From positions 310,001 to 374,000 of the forward strand of contig JAESUZ010002877.1 of assembly GCA_017311185.1 (NCBI GenBank): 64,000 nucleotides of DNA, written 5' to 3'. The notes under the pieces are model-generated. The model had not been told where the DNA came from, made no database searches, and saw only the letters and a program-made list of their open reading frames with translations. How positions within the stretch are numbered: position 1 is the first letter of the stretch; every line of letters begins with the position of its first letter. Below are positions 55,059 to 64,000 of this stretch, piece after piece. Position numbers and translations under genes: made by a program. The DNA comes from Proteles cristata cristata. Its lineage: Eukaryota; Chordata; Mammalia; Carnivora; Hyaenidae.

Positions 55059-55971
55059 AAGGGCAGAAATAGCCAGATATTCCTTCTGTGTTTTGTGTTC
55101 CTTTTGGACCTATGCCTTCTCTGTGTAAATAAACCTTACGGCACAGTCTTCTGGAGAGAAAGAGAGAACTCCAGGAGTGAAGAGAACCACAAGTAGCTTT
55201 CTCTTCCAGTCTTCCCCAGAAGACCAAGTACAATAGTGTCATTCTAAGGACACCCAGGGGGTTGACATCTTTGCTGAGCTGCTTTTCCCCCATTACTCAA
55301 TTTCCCTCTGATTGTAAATAACTTATTTCTCACAGCATCAGCTCAAAGCTTCATTTCACACATAATTTACACTCGTGATGTTTGTTATATGTGGCATTAA
55401 AGATATACCCTGGAACCTGTCAACCTTTCTCATTTTTCAGACTAGTACAAGACTCCTGCAGGAGTCAGCCCCAGGAAAGCACCTTTCCTACCCCCAGCTA
55501 AGGGAGTATCCAAAGTTCCAGCTTTCAGATTTGGCCCTGTTCCTTCACCGTGCTTCCAGTTCCATTCGTGAGGCCAGATCTGACTTGTCAAAGGCATAGC
55601 TCTGGGTTAATATTCCCATCTGCCCACCATCTCTTCTATTTTTAGCCTTTTCATGAACAAAGCTTCTCAGTTGATCTCAACTTTCTTTTCACTGACCCAG
55701 GACACAGACTCGAAATCCTTCAAGCCACTACAATCAACCAGGATGATTGATTGTATTATCATGATTGATACAATGATTGATTGTAAATCACACGAGTGAC
55801 ACCGATTTACCATTCCTTATAGTGGTGTGTCTAATACTGTAGACGTTAGGGTTACTCATTATAAATCCCAACTAAGAGTTGGTTCTCCCAAAGGACTGAG
55901 ATATTTAGGCAAGATACTCAAGAGATAAAATGTCACAGAGGAAGACTATTCAATGCTTGAAATCACACTTA
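55059..55971. other. Unique BATF intron 2 sequence
   Basis: No exon is recognised. 'atgattgattgtattatc' and 'atgattgattgtaaatc' are a short local repeat at about 55741-55790. Confidence 0.4.
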
Positions 55972-55987
55972 GAAATCACTTAATGCA

Positions 55988-56209
55988 GGGGCGCCTGGGT
56001 GGCTTAGTCGGTTAAGCGTCTGACTTTTCGACTTTCGCTTAGGTCATGATCTCGTGGTTTGTGGGTTCGAGCCCCGCGTCGGGCTCTGTGCTGACTGCCA
56101 GCTCAGAGCCTGGAGCCTGTTTCAGTCTGTGACTCCCTCTCTCTCTGACCCTCCCCTGCTCACGCTGTCTCTCTCTCCTAGAAATAAATAAAACATTAAA
56201 AAAAAAAAA
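55988..56209 (+). repeat. Young cat-type tRNA SINE
   Basis: Young subfamily, with an extra CGACTTT repeat in the A-box region. Target copies AGAAATCACTTAATGCA and AGAAACCACTTAATGCA flank it. Confidence 0.95.
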
Positions 56210-57959
56210 GAAACCACTTAATGCATATATAGTCATGACTGATGTTGAGCATGTAAATATGTACATTATAAAAATAAAAGCACATGATAAAAACATCCAA
56301 ACTATATAAAAAAGGGGAAAATGAAAAGCAGGTCTCTTTTGCTTTCGACCTTTCATCCTACTTTTCAGAAATAAATATTAACTTTGGGGGGAAACCCATT
56401 TGAAAAAGATTAAGTTCATATACATATGCACATGCATGTTTTTCTCTTTATTAAAAACATACATGGGGGCAAACTAGGTATCATATTCACCACCTTTTTA
56501 ATTTAAGCATACAGAAGCTTGATAATCTTTTCAGATTAACACATTTGATGTAACATTTTAACAACTCCATAGTATTCCATTGAATGGACAAGTATAGTTT
56601 ATTTCATTAGCTCCTTGCCAATGAATATTTAGCTTGTTTCCAGTCTTTACTATAACAAATAATGCAGCAATGAGTGTCTTCACATACACAGCATTGTGTA
56701 ATCTGTGGATGTGTTTGTAAATAGACTCCCAGATGTAAAATTGCTGACATTTTACATCTGAGTAAAATGAGTTACAGGGTATGTTCCCTTTTAACTTGGA
56801 AAGACTTCTAATGGAGCTGTACCCCCATATCCTACTAGTAGTGTGTGGTGGTGCCTGCTTCTCCATTGCCTTGGCAACATCACATATTAGCAACATTTTT
56901 TGTCTTTACCAGTCTAGCAGGGAATCTTACTGTTGCTTTAATTGTCATTTCCTTTCCTAAGTGGGGTCTAGAGTCTTTTCCATATATATTTGCTATTTCT
57001 TTCTCTCTTTCTGTAAATTGCCCATGTATAATCATTGCTCATTTTTCTTTTGGGTTGTTAATCATTTTCTTATTCATAAGAGCTCTCATATGTGAAGCAA
57101 ATATGCCCTTTTTTGGTCACATGTATTGCAGATATTTTCCCCAATCTGTGATTTGCCTTTGCTTTTGCATATAATATTTTGAGCTATATAGAAATTTTTA
57201 CTTTTTATGTATAAGGGTAATGTATATTAGTTTTTTCCTTTATGGTTTCAGGGTTTTGTACTTTACCTGGAAAAGTCTTCATTCCAAAATAATTTTTCAA
57301 TGCTCTTCTTTTTTTCCAAATTTCTTTAGTGTTTTGTTTTGTTTTTACATTTAATCTGTGTGTGTGTTGTATGAGAAATGAAGACTCTAGTTTTCTTCCT
57401 CCCAAAATGGCAAGCCAGTTGTCCCAATTATATTTATTGAATAATTCAGATTTCTTTCACTGGTTTCAAAAGCCATCATCATCATTTTGCATTTGCTCTG
57501 GTGTCTAGTTTTTAAGAATTGACATATGTATTTGGGTCTTAAATTTCAGTTTGTTTTGGGTCTCTTTCTGTTCTGCCCCATGTTCTGTGTTTTCCACATT
57601 GTTTTGATTTCTGTATTTATAATTCACTGTAATATCTTGTTCAGCTAATCTTCTTTAATTACCCTCTCTAACATTTTCCTGAAAACTGTCACATGGTTGT
57701 TTTTCACTAAGAACTTAGAATAGCTAATCTAAGTCTCCTGTAACTGCCAAAAGTCCTATTGAGTTTTTACTGGGATCACATTAAGTTAAACTGATAGATT
57801 TATTTAAGGAAAATTTCTATCTTTTCATAAGGTATATCTTCCCACTTATTTGAGTGTTTTTTAAAATCACTTAGAATAGTTCTAAAGTTTTTAAAAATTA
57901 AGCCCTGCATATTTTTTGTTAAATATATTCCTTCCTTCCATTTGTCATTGTTGGTATTA

Positions 57960-58044
57960 TATATATTATATTGGTATAATACACCAATGTATTGGTATTA
58001 TATACATGTTATATATATATATATATAAATTTAAATATATATAT
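57960..58044 (+). repeat. AT-rich (TA)n microsatellite
   Basis: Irregular TATATA runs with two 'ttggtat' repeats, next to the SINE tail. Confidence 0.8.
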
Positions 58045-58256
58045 TAATTTTTTTAATGTTTATTTATTTTGAGAGAGAACATGCAAGAGGGAGTGTGAGC
58101 AGGGGAGAGGCAGAGAGAGAGGGAGAAAAAACCCCAAGCAGGCTCTGTGCTGTCAGCACAGAGCCCGACCCAGGGCTCGATCTCAGAAATTGTGAGATCA
58201 TGACCTGAGCTGAAACCAAGAGTTGGACACTTAACCAACTGAGCCACCCAGGTGCT
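58045..58256 (-). repeat. Cat-type tRNA SINE, reverse orientation
   Basis: It has TTTATTTTGAGAGAGAACAT and a head ending GAGCCACCCAGGTGCTC. TCATTGTTGGTATTAT (about 57943) and TCATTGTTGATACTAT (58258) suggest that the AT-rich stretch belongs to its tail. Confidence 0.9.
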
Positions 58257-58440
58257 CTCATTGTTGATACTATAAATGGAATCTTTCCTCCCATTAAATT
58301 TTCTAATTGGTTATGGTTTACATATAGGAAAGTTTTTACTTTTTGTGTTATCTTCAAAAGCTGACTGGATTTTCTTATCATTTTTAATAGTTTTCAGCTG
58401 ATTATCTCAAATCCCTTTATTAGCTACTGATGTCTTCTGA

Positions 58441-59626
58441 GATGAACTGGTCCAGTATGTAAATAAATGAGAATTTAAACAAAAACCTTAAAAAATAAAA
58501 AACTGTAATAAAAAACATTAAAAAGAAAATGAGCTGGTCAAGATGTGCCTTTCTCATTTTTAATCAATGCTTCTACTTTGTCTAATAGAGCCCCTAGTTG
58601 TCTGCAGGAGGAAAGGAAATAAGTGTAGTAGGGGCTTGTCTAGAAACATCTAACAAAAGAGAATTAAAACAGAATGCTGACTCTGTTTGTTGATATCACA
58701 AACATGAAAAGAAGCACCTGATGCAGTTTACATGAGGGGTAGTTAATGCCAGAGAAGTTATACAATTGGCATAAGATTAAACAGTTGTGGAAAGAGGCTC
58801 CTTCCCTACTCTGCTATTTTAAAAGCAATCAGTGTACAGTGTTTGGGTGTAAGCCACTTATAGGATAGATACTAAAAATGTTAAATAGTTAAGTACCCCA
58901 CACTCTCACTGCAGAAATGAAGTAGTGCTTTTGGTATTTTAAGAGAGATAATAGTGCCAAAGCTGAAACCGAGAAAATGACATTACCCCAGCACATGAGG
59001 CTAGCACAGTAATACAAGCAGGGCCCTTATTGGATATAGTGCTCTCAGGAGCTGGTCTTTAAAATATTGGTGGATGGGTCTATAGCTATGTATGAAGGCC
59101 AGAGAAGGTTCCAGAACCTCAGCATGTGGAGCCAAGCATGAACTCAAGAATAAACCAAGCCCTCAACCTTAAGAATGCTGGTGGTAAACCAGAAGATTTT
59201 CTACCTGAATCACAAACATGATTAAGAGGATAATGGATGGAGAAGATGGGTGATTACGTCTGAGAGGAAATGAACATTTCAGACCACAGCCAAACCCTTC
59301 GTTTGATGGTGGCAGATTTATATTATGTTGCTGCCAAAAGCTTTTTACCTGAAGTCAAGGAACAAGTTGCACTGGCTGTGACCCCCAGACTAGCTCCGCG
59401 AATCTAGGTGACCTACTCACCAGGCAGAAAGTGAACATGATCACTGTGGTGCTTGAAAGAAAGGAATGGGGAGGAGTTTGTCTCCAGATGTGGGGAAGAT
59501 AGGAAAGAACATTCTAGAGACTGAGACTGGAAATGTGGGTGTGGACATGGTGACTGCATGACTTGGGGTCTCCATGTACCTCAAGTCCCAGAGATTCTCT
59601 CACTCTAGCCATGATTAGTATAATCC
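58441..59626. other. Unique BATF intron 2 sequence
   Basis: No exon is recognised over 1.2 kb. Confidence 0.4.
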
Positions 59627-59645
59627 AGATGGGCCAAATCTTCTT

Positions 59646-59885
59646 TCTTAAAAAAATTTAAGAAAAAATTTTTTTAATGTTTTATTTATTTCTGAGAGAG
59701 AGAGAGAGACACAGCATGAGCGGGGGAGGGTCAGAGAGAGACGGAGACACAGAATCCGAAACAGGCTCCAGGCCCTGAGCTAGCTGTCAACACAGAGCCC
59801 GACACGGGGCTCAAACCCACAAACCGTGAGATCATGACCTGAGCCAAAGTCAGATGCTTAACCGACTGAGCCACCCAGGCACCCT
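59646..59885 (-). repeat. Cat-type tRNA SINE, reverse orientation
   Basis: A full copy. Target CAGATGGGCCAAATCTTCT (59627-59645) and CAGATGGGCCAGATCTTCT (59886-59904) differ at one base. Confidence 0.95.
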
Positions 59886-60319
59886 CAGATGGGCCAGATC
59901 TTCTGGTTCTGACTCTTGTCTTACAGAGAGAGAGAGGAGAGAGAGAGAGACAGAGAACTGTGTCCATTGAAAACTTTGCCATAGCAAAGAAAATATATGC
60001 CCCCTTCATTGATGTGTCCCCCTGGGCTTGAACCAGGGGGTTGAATTTACAGGGAAACAGTGGTACAGCTCAAGATAGGGATGACCCCTCTGTTCACATC
60101 AGGAGGGAAGGTGCTCTCTGACAGGAGTGAGCAGGCCTGCACTGGGGACCATTTCGGCGGTATGTATGCGGGGGGGGGGGCACATGTAGAGGAATCTTAA
60201 GCATCAAAAGTGTGTCTGAACTTTCCAGCCCTTAAAAAATCTCTCAGCCATGAGATTCTGCAATGTATATATAATCTTAGTTGTGATTATTTAGCTTGCT
60301 TCTATAATAATAACAATTA

Positions 60320-60535
60320 TTAATATTACTCTTATTATACTTACAATTTTTGAGTATTATATGCCAGGCAGTGTGGTGAGCTTTTTAGATGCATTATCTC
60401 TGTCATTTCCCATTCTATAGATAGGAAAACTGAGTCTAAGGGAGGTTACCAATATCTCTAAGATCAATCACGTAGATAGCAAGTGGCAGAGCTGGGATTC
60501 AAACACTGTGCTGACTGCATAGCCGTTGAGCTATA
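60320..60535 (-). repeat. MIR element, antisense
   Basis: 'atgccaggcagtgtggtgag', 'ctatagataggaaaactgag', 'ctaagggaggttaccaatat' and 'gcaagtggcagagctgggat' follow the reverse MIR order. Confidence 0.85.
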
Positions 60536-60662
60536 CTTAATGCCCACTTTTTAAAAATTTTTTTATTTTTTTACTATTGCAAACTTATAAAGCTTATAGC
60601 AGTTTTACAGTCTCAGGACATTACTACTTATAGAAAAAGGAAGGCTTTATCCTTTCCGATTT

Positions 60663-60858
60663 TTTGATGTTTATTTTCTTAAGAGAGAGACAGAGGTTGA
60701 GAGGGACAGAGGGAGAGGGAGACACAGAATCTGAAGCAGGCTCCAGGCTCTGAGCTGTCAGCACAGAGCCCCCACATGGGGCTCAAACTCTCAAACTGTG
60801 AAATCATGACCTGAGCTGAAGTCGGACGCTCAACTAACTGAGCCACCCAGGCGCCCCT
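60663..60858 (-). repeat. Cat-type tRNA SINE, reverse orientation
   Basis: A copy with a short GA stretch and head GAGCCACCCAGGCGCCCC. It is flanked by TTATCCTTTCCGATTTTT and CTATCCTTTTCAATTTTT. Confidence 0.9.
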
Positions 60859-62197
60859 ACCTATCCTTTTCAATTTTTATTTGTTTGTTTGCTTGCTCTA
60901 AAGAATATTGAATTTGAATCAGACTCTGATAGAGACAAGTGCATGATCACAGATTTTGAAGCTTAAAATGATAAACTGGAGTGTAATAAGAGCTTAAGCC
61001 ATCATGAAATCACAGAGAACTATAAGTACCAGGGTCACCAACAACTTAACATTTAGACGGCTGATCAGAATAATCAAAGAGAAGAAAGAATTTGGTGCTC
61101 ATTCATTTCTTTTGTTTTCAATTCAACAAATATTTATAAACAGAAACTTTGTTGGAATGCAAAAGAAGATATACTGAATACATTTCTTATCAAACACAAG
61201 CACCCGTTCAGAGATGTTAGTGCAGACTCTTCTCTTCTTCCTTACCAAGCTTAAAGAAGCATCTTTTTTTGTCCCTAAAACTACATCTTACTCTTTCTTG
61301 ATATAATCAAAATGACTATTCTAACTGGCTGATTGCCACAGTAATCTTTCAAATAAACACAAGCATACTTATTTTGGGTACCAATTGCCGTTTTTACCAT
61401 TGAAAGGAATTACTAGGATGCTCGAGGTTCGGGATTGGTTCAGGAGGAAGGATAGGAAGGCTGCGCTGCTAGAGGAAGGGATGAGGAGATGGAAGAGGAA
61501 ATCTCTAGAAAGCTCCAGACTGGAGGCAACTCAATCAGGATAGTGACCATCCCAGATAAGTGTACTTGAAACTGCATCTTTCACAGACCTCTTGGGATAT
61601 CATGGGAGATACTTCAAAATAAAACCTCAATGATGTTCAGGAGAGTAGAGTAATAAGGTGCAGCCCCCTATGGACATCCTAGCTCCAAATGCAAGGACCA
61701 GGGTGTTGGCCAACTGGCCTCTGGGGGATGGGACCGTATGTGATCCTAACACTAGGATCGTAGGCTTAACGAAGTGCTTAACACTTCATAAATTACTCCC
61801 CAATACAGTCCTACCTTCTGCGGGGAGGGGAGCGCTGCAGAGGCATGAAGCTCTCTCTAGCTACCCCATCATCTGTGAGCAGGCAGTTTCTGGTACCACC
61901 CAGCCTTCCTCCGGGCCTCGCGTAATCAACTCACTTACACTTCATGTCCTCTTGGCCGTCAGGAAGAAGAACTTATTTCTCTATCAGCCCCATGGCTCGT
62001 GTTCTGCTACAAAATTTTCTCAATACACCCATAGGAAAGCCTCTCCTCCTCACCGCACCCTTCGCCACCACTCTCCTCCTGCCCCCCCACATACACATCC
62101 CCATGCAGACAGACTCAGAGCTGTGATCCAAGCATTCATGAGTGATGGGGAGCAAAGCCTAAGGCTCAAGAGAATGGAGAAAGTTCTGAATACTCAC
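60859..62197. other. Unique BATF intron 2 sequence near exon 2
   Basis: No further exon is seen. The 213-codon plus-strand frame at 61658-62299 is the antisense of exon 2 joined to intron sequence. The BATF splice donor CAC TTG|GTGAGTA occupies 62191-62197. Confidence 0.45.
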
Positions 62198-62302
62198 CAA
62201 GTGCAAGGTGTCAGCCTTCTGTGTCTGCCTCTGTCGGCTCTTTTGGGCCGCAATGCGATTTTTCTCCCGCCTCTGAACTTTTCTCACATCATCAGATGAG
62301 TC
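62198..62302 (-). CDS. BATF: BATF exon 2: basic DNA-binding region
   Basis: Codes for residues 22-56 of BATF in phase 0 at both ends (105 bases, 35 codons). It starts DSSDDVRKVQRREKNRIAAQ and ends in the KADTLHL block. The NxxAAxxSR bZIP DNA-contact signature is intact (Asn36, Ala39, Ala40, Ser43, Arg44), and His55 and the first zipper leucine Leu54 are here. The acceptor is CTTCCCAG|GACTC and the donor TTG|GTGAGTA. One difference from human as I recall it: Lys at residue 29 instead of Arg, as in mouse. Intron 2, between this exon and exon 3, is 21.7 kb. Exon 1, coding about 21 residues with the start codon, was not found up to base 64000. Confidence 0.97.
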
Positions 62303-62639
62303 CTGGGAAGCAGACAAGGTGGGAACGGGGTGAGTGTGCCCCTCTCTTCTGAGTTAAAGCAGGTTCTCACGCCGTTTGGTATCTGTCCGTCCATTCTCAT
62401 ATTTCTTCATCTTTTCATTTGTGCCCATTCACCTCCTACTTACCAAAAGGCTGAGCCCAAAAGAAAACCGTTCCCCACGCTCTGTCACCCTCTCTTACAT
62501 CTACTTAGGTATTTTGGCCAAAAGCTACAGGAAGAAGAAAAAGACCCTGGGGCCTAGATAGGGCTGTATTTGGAAAAAATTGGTTAAGGCGATGAAGTGT
62601 GTTTCATCACCCCTCCTCTTCAGGGTTGCTCCACCCTTA

Positions 62640-63125
62640 CTCTTTTTGGCCTAGAATTTTCTTGCTATTTTTTTTCAAAACTTCATTGACACCTACTATG
62701 TGCCAACTTCTGTGAAAGTGCTTTTTCAGAGGTGCTCTTGCTTTAAAAAGTTTTTTTTTAATGTCTACTTTTTTTTGAGAGAGAGAGAGAGAGAGAGAGC
62801 ACGCACAAGTGGGAAAGGGGCAGAGAGAGAAGGAGACCCAGAATCCGAAGCAGGCTCCAGGCTCTGAGCTGTCAGCACAGAGCCCGACACCAGGCTAGGA
62901 CCCACGAACTGTGAGATCATGACCTGAGCTGAAGTCAGACGCCTAACTGACTGAGCCACCCAGGTGCCCCAGAGGTGCTCTTGCTTAATTCCTCAATTCT
63001 GTGAAGTTGATATTATCGTTTCTATTTTACATGTGAGGAAACTGAGGCTAAAGGGCTTACCCAAGAGCTCACAGTAAGCCAGGACTTACATGTTCTGCTG
63101 CTAAGTCTGATGCCTCTCCAAGCCA
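62640..63125 (-). repeat. MIR element, antisense, split by a SINE
   Basis: The left part has 'ttgacacctactatgtgcca' (about 62687) and the right part 'ttttacatgtgaggaaactg' and 'cttacccaagagctcacagt' (63026-63075), in reverse MIR order. Confidence 0.8.
62746..62970 (-). repeat. Cat-type tRNA SINE, reverse orientation
   Basis: A full copy in BATF intron 1. Target AGAGGTGCTCTTGCTT is identical on both sides (62728 and 62971). Confidence 0.95.
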
Positions 63126-64000
63126 CTCCCCACCCCTCACTAGTTTGTACCCATATGACATCTGCTACATGGCTGGGTTGAGGTCCCATCACAGATCTGC
63201 CTCTCTTTCCCCCTTCATTCCCTTCATTATGCTCAATGTGACCTTGACATTCCCCATGGCCTGTAGCACAATGCCTAATACAAACGAGAGGCCAAAAACA
63301 GCTTTAAGGGTGGAGATTACCCAGCTGTGGCAGATTGTGGATGGGTGCTTAGCAGGACAAGAGGACCTCTGGGTTGTCCTCTAAGTATATCCCACAGATG
63401 GGCATGTCCTTTGCTTAGGCAGAGAGGTGAGCTCCAGCTGCCCCCCAGGCGCTGCAGGATAAGGGTAGGAGGCTGAGTAAAACCCTTCCACCACCCCCAC
63501 CCTCTTCCCGCTCAGGCCCACACAGGCAGAGGGGCACTGCTCCTGGGGCAAGACTCTGTCTCACCAGCATGCCCAGCACTTCCAGGCCATTGCGGTAGGA
63601 GGGCATCGGGTTAGATGGGAAGGAAGTGCTTTGCTCGAAGGGGCATGGGGAACCAGATTACTGTGGAAGCCATGAGTAATTTCCTTCCTAAGAAGAATAC
63701 AGACTTCCAGGCCGCCTGAGCCACCCTGATGCCATCTGGAGCCGAGGACTGGACCGTTTGCCTTCTAGAGGTCTCCGCTATGACTTCTCCCAACCTGCTG
63801 CTCTTCTGGGCAGCACTCATGACACATGCTGTATTATTTGTTTATGTACTTTTATTTTGGCTGCAGCATCTTGAAAGCCCTCTCGGATATCATAAATTAT
63901 ATGAAAGGAAGAGTAGCTTTTAAACCACAGAGTTGGAGGAGATATTTTAATCCCTTGATGTATTGGGTGAGAATGAAGAAGCCTTTCTATAGAGAGGGTG
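63126..64000. other. BATF intron 1, unique sequence
   Basis: No exon is seen. I looked for the expected exon 1 text (reverse complement of a start codon followed by a Ser/Asp-rich stretch ending in GKQ) and did not find it, so the BATF promoter must lie past the window end. Short frames at 63415-63923 have no support. Confidence 0.45.

Larger units (their letters stand above)
56450..58440 (-). mobile_element. Old L1, about 2 kb, reverse orientation
   Basis: The reverse strand follows L1 3'UTR and ORF2: 'ccatagtattccattgaatg', 'cttgtttccagtctttacta', 'agtctagcagggaatcttac', 'ttgcagatattttccccaat' and 'tattgagtttttactgggat'. Many stops; it is inert. A SINE interrupts it at 58045-58256. Confidence 0.75.

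Noticed and set aside
61658..62299. 213-codon plus-strand frame
   Set aside because: It runs antisense over BATF exon 2 and into the intron. BATF on the minus strand explains the conserved part.
767..62970. tRNA genes at the many GGGTGGCTCAG...GGTTCGAGCCCC sites
   Set aside because: The A-box and B-box-like text belongs to SINE heads. No copy has a full tRNA cloverleaf and terminator, so none is called as a tRNA.
62303..64000. BATF exon 1 within the window
   Set aside because: No stretch encodes the expected Ser/Asp-rich N-terminus ending in GKQ with a donor site, so it must lie past base 64000.
1..64000. CRISPR array, bacterial operon, phage or defence system
   Set aside because: There are no direct repeats with uniform spacers, no ribosome binding sites with packed genes, and all large repeats are mammalian retroelements.

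Overview
This window is mammalian nuclear DNA, most likely from a felid. More than forty copies of a tRNA-derived carnivore SINE of the cat type are scattered through it on both strands (conserved head GGCGCCTGGGTGGCTCAG, a CT-rich stretch, then an AATAAATAAA tail), together with cat-type L1 3' ends. Gene density is low and every supported gene has introns. There are no bacterial operons, CRISPR arrays or structured RNA genes. I found no undescribed multi-gene system.

Two host genes are supported, both read from the minus strand. BATF (AP-1 family bZIP factor of lymphoid and myeloid cells) is represented by exon 2 (62198-62302) and the last coding exon 3 (40266-40475), with a short 3'UTR and a polyadenylation signal at 39929-39934. 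Its first coding exon (about 21 residues) lies beyond base 64000. FLVCR2 (12-span major facilitator transporter) is represented by its first coding exon (6421-7098) in a CpG-rich promoter region (about 6880-8150). The rest of FLVCR2 lies before base 1. This head-to-tail order, BATF then FLVCR2, matches the human 14q24.3 neighbourhood as I remember it. The genes are about 32 kb apart and there is no sign that they work together.

Layout: 1-6414 is FLVCR2 intron 1, with an L1 tail, SINEs and a fossil DNA transposon. 6421-8150 is FLVCR2 exon 1 and its CpG island. 8151-39904 is intergenic and rich in SINEs, MIR, L2, L1 ends, an MLT1-type LTR and MER20/MER5-like DNA transposons. 39905-62302 holds BATF exon 3, the 21.7-kb intron 2 and exon 2. 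62303-64000 is BATF intron 1. Intron 2 carries a 5'-truncated NUP37 retrocopy, several L1 pieces, a 343-bp tandem duplication bounded by SINEs, and candidate regulatory motifs: a perfect four-unit heat-shock element, an AP-1/IRF composite motif, and an octamer/AP-1/homeodomain-like cluster.

The most informative observations are the SINE-mediated tandem duplication, three targets hit twice by SINEs with three copies of the target duplication, the NUP37 retrocopy inside an old DNA transposon, and the motif candidates in BATF intron 2. Family names and human comparisons are from memory. Repeat boundaries were read by eye and are good to roughly 5-20 bases unless a target-site duplication fixes them.
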